Shown: positions 1 to 8,608 of the stretch, in pieces
Position numbering within the stretch: the first letter of the stretch is position 1
Layout of the letters: the number at the start of each line of letters is the position of its first letter
NCBI RefSeq assembly: GCF_008107445.1
Contig: NZ_VSLD01000002.1
Span: 310,001-374,000, forward strand
DNA length: 64,000 nt
Reading direction: 5' to 3'
Source of the DNA: Arthrobacter echini
GTDB lineage: Bacteria > Actinomycetota > Actinomycetes > Actinomycetales > Micrococcaceae
Notes under the pieces: generated by a model
Told to the model about the DNA's origin: nothing
What the model saw: only the letters and a program-made list of their open reading frames with translations
The model's database searches: none
Made by a program: the position numbers and the translations under genes

Positions 1-668
1 AGCATCGTCCAGGACTGGGCAGCCGCGGCCTGCTCGGCGTCCTTCTTGGACGGACCGCGGCCGGATCCGTATTCAACCGTGCCGATCTGAAGGCGCGCGG
101 TGAAGGTACGGGCATGGTCCGGACCCGTGCCCTCCACACGGTAGTCGATCAGCCCCAGGCGCCGCGCAGCGGCCGTCTCCTGGATCCGCGTCTTCCAGTC
201 GGTGCCCTCGCCGAGGACGGCCGAATCCTGCAGGAGCGGGCCGATGAGTCGCATGACCATGGCTCGGGCTGTCTCGATCCCATGACTGAGATAGGCGGCT
301 CCGATCACGGCCTCCATGGTGTCGGCGAGGATGGAGGCCTTGTCACGCCCGTTCGTGAGCTTCTCGCCCTGACCGAGCAGCACATGGCTTCCGAGATCCA
401 GGCCGCGCGCGACGCCGGCGAGGGCCTTCGTGCTCACCACTGCACTCCGTCGCTTGGCGAGGTCTCCCTCGGACAGCGTCGGATTGTCGCGATAGAGCGC
501 GTCGGTGACCGCAAGTCCCAGCACCGAGTCCCCCAGGAACTCGAGCCGCTCGTTGGTGGGGATCCCGCCGCGCTCGTAGGCGTAGGACCGGTGCGTCAGG
601 GCAAGACGAAGCGTCCCGGGGTCTATATCGACCCCGAGACGCTTCGTGAGCTCTGCGCTATTCGTCAC
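1..668 (-). CDS. rnc: Ribonuclease III (C-terminus cut by window edge)
   Basis: Endonuclease for double-stranded RNA that processes rRNA precursors in the cytoplasm. The minus strand translates openly from a GTG at 668 to the window edge, giving about 222 codons. The RNase III signature [13 protein letters not shown] lies near residues 39-51, and the second acidic cluster (DTMEAVIGA) is present. A dsRNA-binding domain starts near residue 160 and is cut off in its last part ([14 protein letters not shown]). The gene is 66 bp downstream of rpmF and co-directional with it, so rpmF-rnc is probably one transcript. The GTG start is preferred because the protein then begins with the usual short N-terminal helix; the upstream Shine-Dalgarno site is weak. 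Confidence 0.95.
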   Translation of the reverse strand, partial: MTNSAELTKRLGVDIDPGTLRLALTHRSYAYERGGIPTNERLEFLGDSVLGLAVTDALYRDNPTLSEGDLAKRRSAVVSTKALAGVARGLDLGSHVLLGQGEKLTNGRDKASILADTMEAVIGAAYLSHGIETARAMVMRLIGPLLQDSAVLGEGTDWKTRIQETAAARRLGLIDYRVEGTGPDHARTFTARLQIGTVEYGSGRGPSKKDAEQAAAAQSWTM

Positions 669-734
669 GATTGCTTCTGTTGATCTGGCATCCGGTGCAC
701 GCACCCCGATCGGGCACGATGGCGGCGGTCTGGA

Positions 735-938
735 TCAGACGTCGGCGACCTTGCGGCCCTTGTACTCCAGGAACAGCGGCGTGCCTGCCGAGTCCGTGAC
801 GACCTTCGCCTGATGCGCGAGGCTGTAGGTGACACGGCCGTTCTCGAGGGTCTTGACCAGCTTGGGCGCGGTGGCCTTCCACTGGGACCGGCGTGCGCGG
901 GTATTCGCGCGGGACATCTTCCGCTTCGGGACAGCCAC
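735..938 (-). CDS. rpmF: 50S ribosomal protein L32
   Basis: Protein of the large ribosomal subunit, 67 aa. It opens with [14 protein letters not shown], the typical L32 start, and ends with a YKGRKVADV-type tail. It has no cysteines and therefore no zinc ribbon, a form usual in actinobacteria. It begins 2 bp after the stop of the DUF177 gene, so the two are translated together, and rnc follows. The DUF177-rpmF-rnc order is a common bacterial arrangement. Confidence 0.96.
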   Translation of the reverse strand: MAVPKRKMSRANTRARRSQWKATAPKLVKTLENGRVTYSLAHQAKVVTDSAGTPLFLEYKGRKVADV

Positions 939-940
939 GG

Positions 941-1528
941 CTAACTCTCTTCTCTCTCGTCTGACTCTGACTTGGTTGCCGCGTCACTCTCTGCGGCGGT
1001 GCCCGTCAACCCTGCGAGGGCTGACCAGCGAGGATCCAAAACTTCGTGGTGATGGTCGGGATCGTCGTTGAGGCGGGCCCCACATTCGGAGCACAACCCC
1101 TTGCAATCCTCCCGGCACACCGGCTGGAACGGCAGCGATGTGACCACTGCATCCCGTAGGACGGGTTCCAGGGCGACTGCATCGCCCTCCACCCGGTACT
1201 GCTCTTCATCCTCGCCCAACAGTGACTCGGAGTCGCTGTAGAAGAAGAGTTCCTGAATGTCCACATCGCGCTCGAACCGCAGGGGCTCCAGGCAGCGCCC
1301 ACACTCGCCGGTCACTTCCACACTCGCGGTCCCCGACACCAGGATGCCTTCGTGGACCGACTCGAAGCGCAGGTCGAGGTCCATGATGGAACCCTCCTGC
1401 ACGCCGACCAGGGCTACGCCGAAGTCCTTGGGTGCCGGTACATGTTCTTCAATTGTCCGCATGCTTCCCGGACTGCGTCCGAGGTCCTTGACACTGAATG
1501 TCAAAGGCGAACTGAGATCGCTTTTAAT
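941..1528 (-). CDS. YceD family protein (DUF177)
   Basis: YceD/DUF177 protein, about 195 aa, of the family normally found just upstream of rpmF; it is linked to rRNA or ribosome metabolism, with no defined reaction. The CGRCLEPL motif and the later [13 protein letters not shown] cluster are both visible. The start is unusual. No ATG, GTG or TTG lies close behind a ribosome binding site. An in-frame ATT at 1528 has AGGAG at 1534-1538, 5 nt upstream, and yields an N-terminus of the usual length ahead of the conserved VKDLGR motif. Alternatives are TTG at 1504, with no visible Shine-Dalgarno, and ATG at 1462, which removes VKDLGR. An upstream in-frame TAG limits further extension. Confidence 0.85.
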   Translation of the reverse strand: MKSDLSSPLTFSVKDLGRSPGSMRTIEEHVPAPKDFGVALVGVQEGSIMDLDLRFESVHEGILVSGTASVEVTGECGRCLEPLRFERDVDIQELFFYSDSESLLGEDEEQYRVEGDAVALEPVLRDAVVTSLPFQPVCREDCKGLCSECGARLNDDPDHHHEVLDPRWSALAGLTGTAAESDAATKSESDEREES

Positions 1529-1533
1529 GGTGA

Positions 1534-1538
1534 CTCCT
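1534..1538 (-). promoter_or_regulatory. Shine-Dalgarno AGGAG before an ATT start
   Basis: On the minus strand AGGAG is followed by TCACC and then ATT AAA AGC. The 5-nt spacing is ideal, and no other start codon lies within reach, so this site argues for initiation at the ATT at 1528. Confidence 0.6.
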
Positions 1539-1743
1539 GTAGAACATATGACCGACGAATCATTCTAGCCTGCCCGGACCGGCAGCCCCAAAACACCGCG
1601 CGTGGCCTACGCCCGGCCGGCCTGCGCCCGGGCCGTGTGAGGTCCACGTAGGGCGGAGCCCCGCACCTTGAGCATCACCAGAGCCGACACGCGTCCGAAT
1701 CTCCGCCGCCTCTGGACATGCCCCTCATCTCGCGCCTCGGCGG

Positions 1744-2184
1744 TCAGACTGATCGGTGCCGCAGCCTATGGCCGACGACGGCAAGGACGAGTGCGAGTCC
1801 CTCGGCGACAGCGGTGATGGTCTTCGTGGTGTACCAGATGGGCTCATACATGGACGGGATGGGCCCGATCGTGGGGACCTGCACGTACCGGTAGAGCAGG
1901 ACCGCCGCGAGGGAGGCCAGCGCCACCAGTGCCGCCAGAAGAAAGGCTCTGCCGGTCCCTCTGAGGAGGACATAGAGTCCGGACAGGACGGCGACCGCGG
2001 CCTGGATACGGAAGACATTTCCACCGCCGATGCCATCCGGTGCTGCCTGCTGGAACCCCGAGGCGAGCTGCAGGTGGATGACGGCGCTGACGATCAGAGC
2101 CGACGCCACGAGAATCCTCAGAACCAGCAGGGCGATCCGACTCGTTCCCCTGCTGGTGTCCGAGGGCCCGTTGGTCGAGCTCAC
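1744..2184 (-). CDS. Small integral membrane protein beside a cupredoxin
   Basis: About 146 aa with four hydrophobic segments (roughly residues 17-35, 53-71, 77-98 and 120-138), so a polytopic inner-membrane protein. I do not recognise the family. The GTG at 2184 overlaps the TGA of the cupredoxin gene by 4 nt, which fixes the start and implies translational coupling. The pairing with a secreted blue-copper-type lipoprotein suggests a shared role at the cell surface, perhaps in metal handling or electron transfer; this is inference from context only. The DNA from 1529 to 1743 holds no convincing gene. Confidence 0.75.
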   Translation of the reverse strand: MSSTNGPSDTSRGTSRIALLVLRILVASALIVSAVIHLQLASGFQQAAPDGIGGGNVFRIQAAVAVLSGLYVLLRGTGRAFLLAALVALASLAAVLLYRYVQVPTIGPIPSMYEPIWYTTKTITAVAEGLALVLAVVGHRLRHRSV

Positions 2185-2648
2185 CCGATGACCAGCGTCC
2201 CGGACATCTGGGGGTGGTAGGTGCACTTGACGGCGTAGTCGCCGGGTTCCTCGGGCGCGGTGAAGGTCACTGTCTCACCTGCGCCCACCTCGACGTCGAA
2301 ATCTCCATCGCCGTCAGCCGTGACGGTGTGAGGGGCGTCGTCCTCGTTGGTGACGGTCACCTCGGCGCCAGGGGCGATGGTTTCAGGCATCTGGTACTCG
2401 AAATCGACTATCGTGATGACCGCTTCCTCGGCCGGGGCGGCTTCAGCCGTCGAGGACGCTCCGCCTCCGGCTGACGCTTCGGATGTAGGCATGGCCGCGT
2501 CCGACGTCATGGGCGCCGCCGGGGCCGAACTCGTCGTCACTCCGTCGGGCGGATCGGTGGTGTTCGTCTCCTCCGGCGTGCAGGCTACGGATCCCATCAC
2601 AACAGCAGCAAGGACCACCGCGGACAAGGCATTCTTTGCAAGATTCAT
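2181..2648 (-). CDS. Cupredoxin-domain lipoprotein
   Basis: 155 aa. A signal sequence with a lipobox-like end (MGSVACTP, Cys near residue 23) is followed by a Ser/Thr/Ala/Pro-rich linker to about residue 75 and then a plastocyanin-like domain. Type 1 copper ligands are visible: His in DAPHTVT, then Cys and His in KCTYHP, then Met in PQMSG. The protein is therefore probably a membrane-anchored blue copper protein that moves electrons or holds copper outside the membrane. It is first in a two-gene unit with the membrane protein that overlaps its stop codon. The 180 bp upstream separates it from a divergent, frame-broken gene. Confidence 0.9.
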   Translation of the reverse strand: MNLAKNALSAVVLAAVVMGSVACTPEETNTTDPPDGVTTSSAPAAPMTSDAAMPTSEASAGGGASSTAEAAPAEEAVITIVDFEYQMPETIAPGAEVTVTNEDDAPHTVTADGDGDFDVEVGAGETVTFTAPEEPGDYAVKCTYHPQMSGTLVIG

Positions 2649-2829
2649 GGTGCTCTCCAGACATAGGTTCTGCGCCGATCTGTGGATGCCGGGCCACCCC
2701 GCTCTCCGACGGAGGCAGCTGAGTCGCCTCTGCAGAATGCCGACACATGTTGTTCGTCACACGTAGGGTGCCAGACGTGTACAACGGCGCACTATTTTCG
2801 AGACCAGGACCGACCGGGAGGCAGCAGCC

Positions 2830-3250
2830 GTGAAGAAGTTCTCCGTTGCATCGAGCGCCAGGAACATCGTCGACGTTCGCTACGTCGCTGACCTTGGAGG
2901 GCAAGGGCTACGTGAACACGTACGACTGGACCGACGATGCGGTGTCAATCGATATGAACTCAAGCACCCTCGACGATCTGTGCCGCATCGGCCAGCGTGA
3001 GAGAGATGCGGTGATGGGTGCCGACGTCGTCGTCGTCCTGCTTCCAGCCGGGAAGAGCACCCATGTGGAGCTCGGTCTGGCAATCGCTCGGCATAAAAGG
3101 ACGATTCTGTACTCTCCGGCCGAGACCATCAACAATCCTGCTGTCACCAGCATGTTCTACTACCTGCCTGAACTGGAGACATGCTGGGGAACCCTGGACG
3201 ACGTCGTGGACCAGGTCGTCGGTCGAGAAGCCGCCGATACCCTGGTCTGA
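2830..3250 (+). pseudogene. Nucleoside deoxyribosyltransferase-like protein, frameshifted
   Basis: The GTG at 2830 opens a frame reading VKKFSVASSARNIVDVRYVADL, a typical start for small nucleoside 2-deoxyribosyltransferase-like proteins. The rest of the family sequence (EGKGYVNTYDWT, then GADVVVVLLPAGKSTHVELG) is in another frame that is open to 3250. The frames would join near 2892-2894 if one base were removed or two were added. The LLPAGKSTHVELGLA stretch resembles the substrate-binding and catalytic region of this fold. A real mutation and a sequencing error are both possible. Read without repair, only a 134-aa fragment starting at 2846 would be made, with an unrelated N-terminus. Confidence 0.7.
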
Positions 3251-3358
3251 TGCGACCCGTCGTCCTGGCTGACAGAAGCAGTCGATCCATCTGCGGCTAA
3301 AGAGTCGGGGCGAAAGGACTCCTGTCGGCGGCGAGATGTTTGACGTAGGTTCGGGCTC

Positions 3359-4210
3359 ATGGACGCTCAGCAGCTCACGGTCACAAGCTCGGACAAGACT
3401 CAGCTTGCCCTGACCCGGTGGTCGGCGCCCGGACCTGCAATCGTCTTCCTGCACGCCGGCGTGGCCGATCGGCGGTCCTGGACCGTGGTCGCGCAGGAGA
3501 TGTGGTCGCGCAGGAGATGCAGGGCGACGGCCTCGATCGTGTCGCGTACGACAGACGAGGCTACGGGGACTCCCCGGCCGCTGCGCCGTCGTCATCCTTC
3601 ACGCACGTCGACGACCTGATTCGCCTTCTCGACGAGCTCGCTCGAGCAGGTTCTCCTCGTCGGTAACTCGATGGGCGGGACGCTCGCGATCGATGCAGCG
3701 CTGCTGCATCCCGATCGGGTCAGCGGACTGGTACTCATCGGTGCTGCAGTCTCCGGGATGACCGACGAGGACACGCCGTTCGATTGGGAAGCTGACGACG
3801 CCTCTGCTCCGCTGATGGCCCGTGCAGATGACCGTGACCTGACAGCTGATGACAGGATCCGAGGGCTCGCCCACCTGTGGCTCGATGGGCCGGTAGCCCG
3901 GGAAGGCCGCGTCGCGGGTGATGCCCGTGACCTCTTCGTCGAGATGAACCGGACGATCCTCGCAGTCGACGCTCCCGGCTCTGCGGGGGATGCCGGCACT
4001 GACGCTTGGACCCGGCTCAACGAGCTGAGGTTGCCCGTGGTGTGTACCTGGGGTGAGCTGGATCTGCCCTGCGACATTTCGTTCTACGAGGAGACCGCGC
4101 GCCGGATCGGCCAAGAAGGGGGACAGGTCCTCCCCGCGGTGGCACACCTGCCCGGCCTCGAGCAGCCGGCGCTCGTCGCCGACCTCGTTCGGGACGCCGC
4201 ACGCCGTTGA
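3359..4210 (+). pseudogene. Alpha/beta hydrolase, broken by two frame changes
   Basis: An alpha/beta-hydrolase coding region of about 277 aa once repaired. The first part starts at ATG 3359 and reads to VVAQEM. The frame is then lost at a 17-bp tandem duplication (3485-3518). The middle segment (RVAYDRRGYGDSP) lies in a second frame, and the original frame returns after one extra base near 3643. The nucleophile elbow GNSMGG is just beyond that point. An Asp in GELDLP and a His in AVAHLPGLEQP would complete a Ser-Asp-His triad. The two insertions total 18 bp, yet the segment between them is out of frame and hits a stop at 3619. The gene is convergent with coaD. Confidence 0.75.
3485..3518 (+). 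repeat. 17-bp perfect tandem duplication inside a gene
   Basis: The 17-mer GTGGTCGCGCAGGAGAT occurs twice back to back (3485-3501 and 3502-3518). The first copy encodes VVAQEM of the hydrolase; the second pushes the frame by two bases. This is the signature of replication slippage. Confidence 0.9.
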
Positions 4211-4250
4211 AACCAGAACCGATCACGACGGCGATGACCGCGTGTTTGCC

Positions 4251-4718
4251 CTACTGGAGCAACCGCTCGCGGACGACGTCGGGAACGAACGGTCGGATGT
4301 CGCCACCCAACGAGGCGACCTCCTTGAGCAGGCTCGAGGACAGGTGCGCGAACTCGGTAGCGGTGGGGAGGAAGACGGTGTCGACGTCGGCCAGGTGGCG
4401 GTTCATGGTGGACATGGGCAGCTCGTAGTCGAAGTCGAGCCCCGATCTCAGACCCTTGACCAGCGCGTTCGCTCCGTGCTCGGCGCAGAAATCGGCGAGG
4501 AGTCCGCCTCCGAGGGGAAGCATCCTGACGTTCGGTAGATGAGCGAGACCCTGCGCACAGAACTCCATGCGCTCCTCGACGTCGAACCGGTACTTCTTCG
4601 CGTAGTTGGTCGAGACCGCGACGATCACGTCGTCGAACAAGCGGGAGGCCCGGCTGATGATCTCGATGTGACCGTTGTGGATGGGGTCGAAGGATCCGGG
4701 GCAGACGGCGCGGCTCAT
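4251..4718 (-). CDS. coaD: Pantetheine-phosphate adenylyltransferase
   Basis: Transfers AMP from ATP to 4'-phosphopantetheine, the penultimate step of coenzyme A synthesis. The protein is 155 aa, the normal size. The nucleotidyltransferase motif GSFDPIHNGH lies at residues 8-17, and the ISSxxR-like position reads LSSSLLKE near residue 129. The ATG at 4718 is chosen because the open frame upstream of it encodes no family sequence. It is transcribed divergently from the aminotransferase at 4820 and convergently with the broken hydrolase. Confidence 0.97.
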   Translation of the reverse strand: MSRAVCPGSFDPIHNGHIEIISRASRLFDDVIVAVSTNYAKKYRFDVEERMEFCAQGLAHLPNVRMLPLGGGLLADFCAEHGANALVKGLRSGLDFDYELPMSTMNRHLADVDTVFLPTATEFAHLSSSLLKEVASLGGDIRPFVPDVVRERLLQ

Positions 4719-4819
4719 GCACCTACGGTACCGAGTCGCAGTGGCACCTCGGGCCGCAGCCGCTCGCGACGAGTGCGCTCTGTCAGCGCACCTGCCGCAG
4801 CAGCGGCAATACTGGTGGC

Positions 4820-6049
4820 ATGACCACTGATGCGCACCCCACGAGCTCGAGTACCAGGCCACCCTGGGCGAGGACGGCACTCGGCGCGAACCTGTTGGGC
4901 GACGACGGCCGCCTGGGGCTCACCATCTTCGAAGAGGTCACCGCGCTCGCGCAGCAGCACTCGGCGATCAACCTCGGCCAGGGCTTCCCCGACGAGGACG
5001 GGCCGCAGGAGATCCTCGACGCCGCCCGCTCTGCCATCGCGTCCGGCGCCAATCAGTACGCCCCCGGTCAGGGTCTCGCCGTACTGCGGAACGCCGTCGC
5101 CGCCCACCAGTCACGCTTCCACGGCCTCGAGGTGGATCCGCAGACCGAGGTGATCGTCACCACCGGAGCCACCGAGGGGATCGCCGCGTCCGTTCTCGCC
5201 TTCGCCGGACCCGGGGACGAGGTACTCACGTTCGAGCCGTTCTACGACTCCTACGGCGCCGTGATCGGCCTCTCGGGCGCCACGCACACCACCGCGCCCC
5301 TGCTCGCACCGGACTTCCAACCGGACCCCGCAACCCTCGAGGCGGCGTTCTCCGAGCGGACGCGCATCATCGTGGTCAACAATCCGCACAATCCCACGGG
5401 CAGTGTCTTTTCCCGGGAGTCCCTGGAGCTGATCGTCCGTCTCGCGGAGCGGTACGACGCCCTGATCGTCACGGACGAGGTGTACGAGCATCTGGTCTTC
5501 GAGGCGAAGCACCTCCCGATCGCCACGCTCCCTGGCGCGAGAGCGCGGACCCTGAGCATCTCGTCGGCCGGCAAGACGTTCTCGATCACGGGCTGGAAGG
5601 TGGGCTGGCTCAGCGGCCCGGCGGACCTCGTGGCGCAGGTCCGCACCGTCAAGACCTTCCTCACCTACACCTCCGGCACACCGTTCCAGGGCGCCGTCGC
5701 GCTCGGCCTGGGCCTGCCGGACGACTTCTTCACCACCGCCGCCGCGACCCTGCAGAAGAAGCGCGATCTGCTCGGTGAAGGCTTGCGCGCCGCCGGCTTC
5801 GAGGTGTTCACCCCGAAGGGCACGTTCTTCGCCCTGGCCGATGCGGCGCCCCTGGGGCTCGACGACGCCACCGACCTCGCGCGGCGGCTCCCGGCCCTGA
5901 TCGGCATCGCGGCCATCCCGGTCGCGGCGTTCTGCCACGACGACGGCGCCCGACGCACCCGCTCGATGCTCCGGTTCGCGTTCTGCAAGAAGTTCGACGT
6001 GATCGAGGAGGCAGCGCACCGCCTCGCCGGCCTGCGCGCCCACCTGTGA
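4820..6049 (+). CDS. Class I PLP-dependent aminotransferase
   Basis: 409 aa, fold type I aminotransferase. The PLP lysine is K252 in SSAGKTFSITGWKVGW, and the substrate/PLP loop VNNPHNPTG is at residues 186-194. The overall pattern (INLGQGFPDEDGP near the N-terminus) matches the KAT/YbdL group, which transaminates kynurenine, methionine, glutamine or succinyl-diaminopimelate. The exact substrate cannot be read from the sequence. Its TGA overlaps the GTG of the next gene by 4 nt, so the two form a coupled pair. Confidence 0.9.
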   Translation: MTTDAHPTSSSTRPPWARTALGANLLGDDGRLGLTIFEEVTALAQQHSAINLGQGFPDEDGPQEILDAARSAIASGANQYAPGQGLAVLRNAVAAHQSRFHGLEVDPQTEVIVTTGATEGIAASVLAFAGPGDEVLTFEPFYDSYGAVIGLSGATHTTAPLLAPDFQPDPATLEAAFSERTRIIVVNNPHNPTGSVFSRESLELIVRLAERYDALIVTDEVYEHLVFEAKHLPIATLPGARARTLSISSAGKTFSITGWKVGWLSGPADLVAQVRTVKTFLTYTSGTPFQGAVALGLGLPDDFFTTAAATLQKKRDLLGEGLRAAGFEVFTPKGTFFALADAAPLGLDDATDLARRLPALIGIAAIPVAAFCHDDGARRTRSMLRFAFCKKFDVIEEAAHRLAGLRAHL

Positions 6050-6864
6050 GTGCGGTCCCCCGGCCCGGGACCGAGGGACCGTTCGAGGTCCCTACCCGGT
6101 GGCTCCCCGCGACGGGTGCGTATGCGGAGCTCGACGAGGACGCGTTCATCGACGGCGCCCTGATCCTCAGCATCGGCGGCGCACAGCAGTCCCACGTCGA
6201 TGTGACGCACCCGGAACGGGTCTTCTACGAGTACCTGCAGCGGATCGCCCACGTGATCGACCTGATCGAACCCGTCGGAGCTCCCCTGCGGGTGTTGCAT
6301 CTGGGTGCGGGGGCACTGACCCTCGTGCGCTACGTCCAGGCAACACGCCCCGGATCCCTGCAGACGGCGGTCGACGTCGACGCCGAGCTACTCGACTTCG
6401 TCCTCGATGCCATGCCGCTGGCCGAGGGGACGGCGTGCGAGGTCATGATCGGCGACGCGGCCGACGTCGTCCTCGAGCAGGCGGACGGAGCGTTCGACGT
6501 CGTCGTGCTCGACATCTTCGCCGGAGCCGACGCGCCGGCCCATCTCACGTCCCCCGACTTCGCCGCCCATCTCCTGCGGATCTGCACGGAGGACGGTGTG
6601 GTCCTGGTGAATGTGGGCGACGACCCGCCCCTGGACTTCGCCCGCGCCCAGAGCAGGCAGCTCTCGTCCCTCACGCCGACCACTGTCGTTCTGACCGAGG
6701 CGGCGATGGTGGACGGCGGGCAGGCCGGGAATGTGGTCATCGCGGCGCGCCAGAGCGCGTGGCCGGCGGCCTGGACGACGGCGCTGCTCGCCGCGGGTCC
6801 GCACCCGGCCGCGGTGCTGGTGGGCCCGGAGCGTGCGGCCTTCGAGGGCACTGCCACACGGTAG
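6046..6864 (+). CDS. Spermidine synthase-like methyltransferase-fold protein
   Basis: 272 aa with a Rossmann fold of the spermidine-synthase/SAM-methyltransferase type. A glycine-rich motif I (LHLGAGALTL) is near residue 86, an acidic post-I position (AVDVDAELL) follows, and GDAADVV and VVLDIF stand where the catalytic Asp-containing motifs fall. No membrane segments are seen, unlike the large fused actinobacterial homologues. The GTG start sits in the aminotransferase stop (GTGA), which implies coupling. Whether it makes polyamines or methylates another substrate is not resolved. Confidence 0.75.
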   Translation: MSAVPRPGTEGPFEVPTRWLPATGAYAELDEDAFIDGALILSIGGAQQSHVDVTHPERVFYEYLQRIAHVIDLIEPVGAPLRVLHLGAGALTLVRYVQATRPGSLQTAVDVDAELLDFVLDAMPLAEGTACEVMIGDAADVVLEQADGAFDVVVLDIFAGADAPAHLTSPDFAAHLLRICTEDGVVLVNVGDDPPLDFARAQSRQLSSLTPTTVVLTEAAMVDGGQAGNVVIAARQSAWPAAWTTALLAAGPHPAAVLVGPERAAFEGTATR

Positions 6865-6983
6865 TCCTCTGCTCGGCGCCACGGTCCCGGCGGGCGAACT
6901 ACATGACGCGATGGCCCTAGGCTTGAGGGTGGGTGCGGTAAGTATCGGTCACCCCGGGTGACGACAGAGAACAGGAGCAGGCC

Positions 6984-7580
6984 GTGGCAGGTGAGCGTTA
7001 TCTTCGCTCTCTCCTTCTCGTTGCCGTGATCCTCTCCGTCTCCTCCGCCTCCCATGTTCTCGCGTCCGGCCACCTGCCTGCGCCCGCGGTGCTCCTGCTG
7101 TTCGGTGTGCTCCTCCTGCTGCCGATCATGCTGCTGACCCGCCGCACGGTCTCGTTCCGCTCCGCCCTCCTCACCATGGGCGCCGGCCAGTTCCTGCTGC
7201 ACCACCTGTTCTCGATGACGGCCCTTCCGTCCGCCTGTCAGAGCTCGGTCGCCGCACCTGGCCATCATGCGGCGTTCGAGCTCGCCTGCGCCCCGGCCGC
7301 TGCCAACCCGCTCGGCGGCGCGGAGTGCAGCCCCGTGATGCTCCTGCTGCACGGAGTCGCCACCGTGATCCTGGCCCTCGCGATGGCGCGGAGCGAGGAG
7401 GCACTGGCACTGCTCGCCGCGTGGATCCGACCGCTCCTGACACTTCCCGTCCACGTGCCGTTCGCCCCGGTCCGGCGCGAACCGCTCCTCCGGAACGCGG
7501 CGCCACCCGTCACCCCGCTGTCCGTGCACGCGTCCGTGCCGACCCTGCGCGGCCCGCCGCGCCACCAGCACCTGGCCTGA
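6984..7580 (+). CDS. Membrane protein upstream of ycnI
   Basis: 198 aa with about four hydrophobic helices (residues 9-27, 34-52, 62-80 and 110-135), followed by a Pro/Arg-rich cytosolic tail. The GTG start at 6984 is supported by AGGAG 6 nt upstream. Histidines occur in or near membrane segments (FLLHHLFSM, MLLLHGVA), as seen in proteins encoded beside YcnI copper genes. I do not recognise a named family. It lies 116 bp upstream of, and in line with, the YcnI gene, so a copper-linked role is likely but inferred. Confidence 0.7.
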   Translation: MAGERYLRSLLLVAVILSVSSASHVLASGHLPAPAVLLLFGVLLLLPIMLLTRRTVSFRSALLTMGAGQFLLHHLFSMTALPSACQSSVAAPGHHAAFELACAPAAANPLGGAECSPVMLLLHGVATVILALAMARSEEALALLAAWIRPLLTLPVHVPFAPVRREPLLRNAAPPVTPLSVHASVPTLRGPPRHQHLA

Positions 7581-7696
7581 CCTGATCCCGGAGAGCGGGG
7601 CAGGCGGGCTCCCACCGCAGCATGACCCACCCCATTCCCCCGGCGCTCCACGCCATGCCTCGATGCAGACGTGAGCGCACCCTGAAAGGCATTCTC

Positions 7697-8476
7697 ATGA
7701 CACCCTCCACACCCCAGCGCGCCCGGACCACCGGCGCCGTCATCCTCACCACTGCGACCCTGATGGCCTTCGGTCTCGGGGCGGCGAACGCCCACGTGAG
7801 CGTTGCACCGACCTCCACCACCGAGAACGGCTACGCGCAGCTCACGTTCAGTGTCCCCAACGAGTCCGATACCGCCAGCACCACCACCCTGGAGGTGCAG
7901 CTTCCCACCGAGCAGCCCTTCACCTCGGTCCGCGTGAAGCCGATCGAGGGCTGGGACGCCGAGGTGGTCACCGGCGCGCTGCCGGAACCGGTCACGACGG
8001 CGGACGGCGCAACCCTCACCGAAGCTCCCCTGTCCGTCCGCTGGACGGCCGAGGAGGGCTCGGAGATCGCCCCGCAGCAGTACCAGACGTTCTCCATCTC
8101 CGTGGGCAAGCTGCCCGACGCAGGTACTACCGTGATGGTGCCGGCCACGCAGTCCTACACGGACGGCGAGGTGGTCGAGTGGGACGACGAGACCGTCGAG
8201 GGCGAGGCGGAGCCCGACAAGCCGGCGCCGTCGTTCATCACCACCGCCGCGGTCGAGGGCGAGGACGCCCACGGCGGAGCAGCTCCCGAGGCGACGAAGG
8301 AGGCGGCTGAGACCGCCGAGGCCACGGAAACGGAAGAAGCTGCTGACACGGAGCAGGCCGCGTCGACCAGCGACGACGACTCCGCGTCGGCCGTGGGCTG
8401 GATCGGCCTGGTGGCCGGTCTGCTCGGACTCGCCGCGGGCGTCGTCGCCCTGATCCGCACGCGCCGCACCGCGTAA
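7697..8476 (+). CDS. YcnI family copper-binding protein (DUF1775)
   Basis: About 259 aa. A signal peptide ends GAANA, so the exported protein would begin with His (HVSVAP). In Bacillus YcnI this N-terminal His, together with a Trp, binds Cu(II); GWDAEV supplies a candidate Trp here. The DUF1775 domain runs to about residue 170, then an acidic Glu/Ala/Thr-rich linker leads to one membrane helix and an RTRRTA tail. The protein therefore displays its domain outside the membrane. The ATG at 7697 has GAAAGG at 7684-7689; an earlier in-frame ATG at 7622 lacks signal-peptide logic. A strong hairpin follows. Confidence 0.93.
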   Translation: MTPSTPQRARTTGAVILTTATLMAFGLGAANAHVSVAPTSTTENGYAQLTFSVPNESDTASTTTLEVQLPTEQPFTSVRVKPIEGWDAEVVTGALPEPVTTADGATLTEAPLSVRWTAEEGSEIAPQQYQTFSISVGKLPDAGTTVMVPATQSYTDGEVVEWDDETVEGEAEPDKPAPSFITTAAVEGEDAHGGAAPEATKEAAETAEATETEEAADTEQAASTSDDDSASAVGWIGLVAGLLGLAAGVVALIRTRRTA

Positions 8477-8499
8477 CCCGGGTCCACAGCACACGAGAA

Positions 8500-8539
8500 C
8501 GGAGGGAGCGGTGCCGGTCAGCCGGCACCGCTCCCTCCG
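8500..8539. terminator. Bidirectional hairpin terminator after ycnI
   Basis: A perfect 18-bp stem (arms 8500-8517 and 8522-8539) with a TCAG loop lies between ycnI on the plus strand and rsmD on the minus strand. Its position between convergent genes fits a terminator used from both sides. Confidence 0.85.
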
Positions 8540-8608
8540 TGTGATCAGCGACGGACAGCACTGGGTGACCTACGGCGACGCCGAACCGGCACCACAGCAT
8601 GGGGAGCG

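Noticed and set aside
735-938. L32 lacking zinc cysteines as a zinc-starvation paralogue
   Set aside because: Cysteine-free L32 in the rnc-rpmF operon is usual in actinobacteria.
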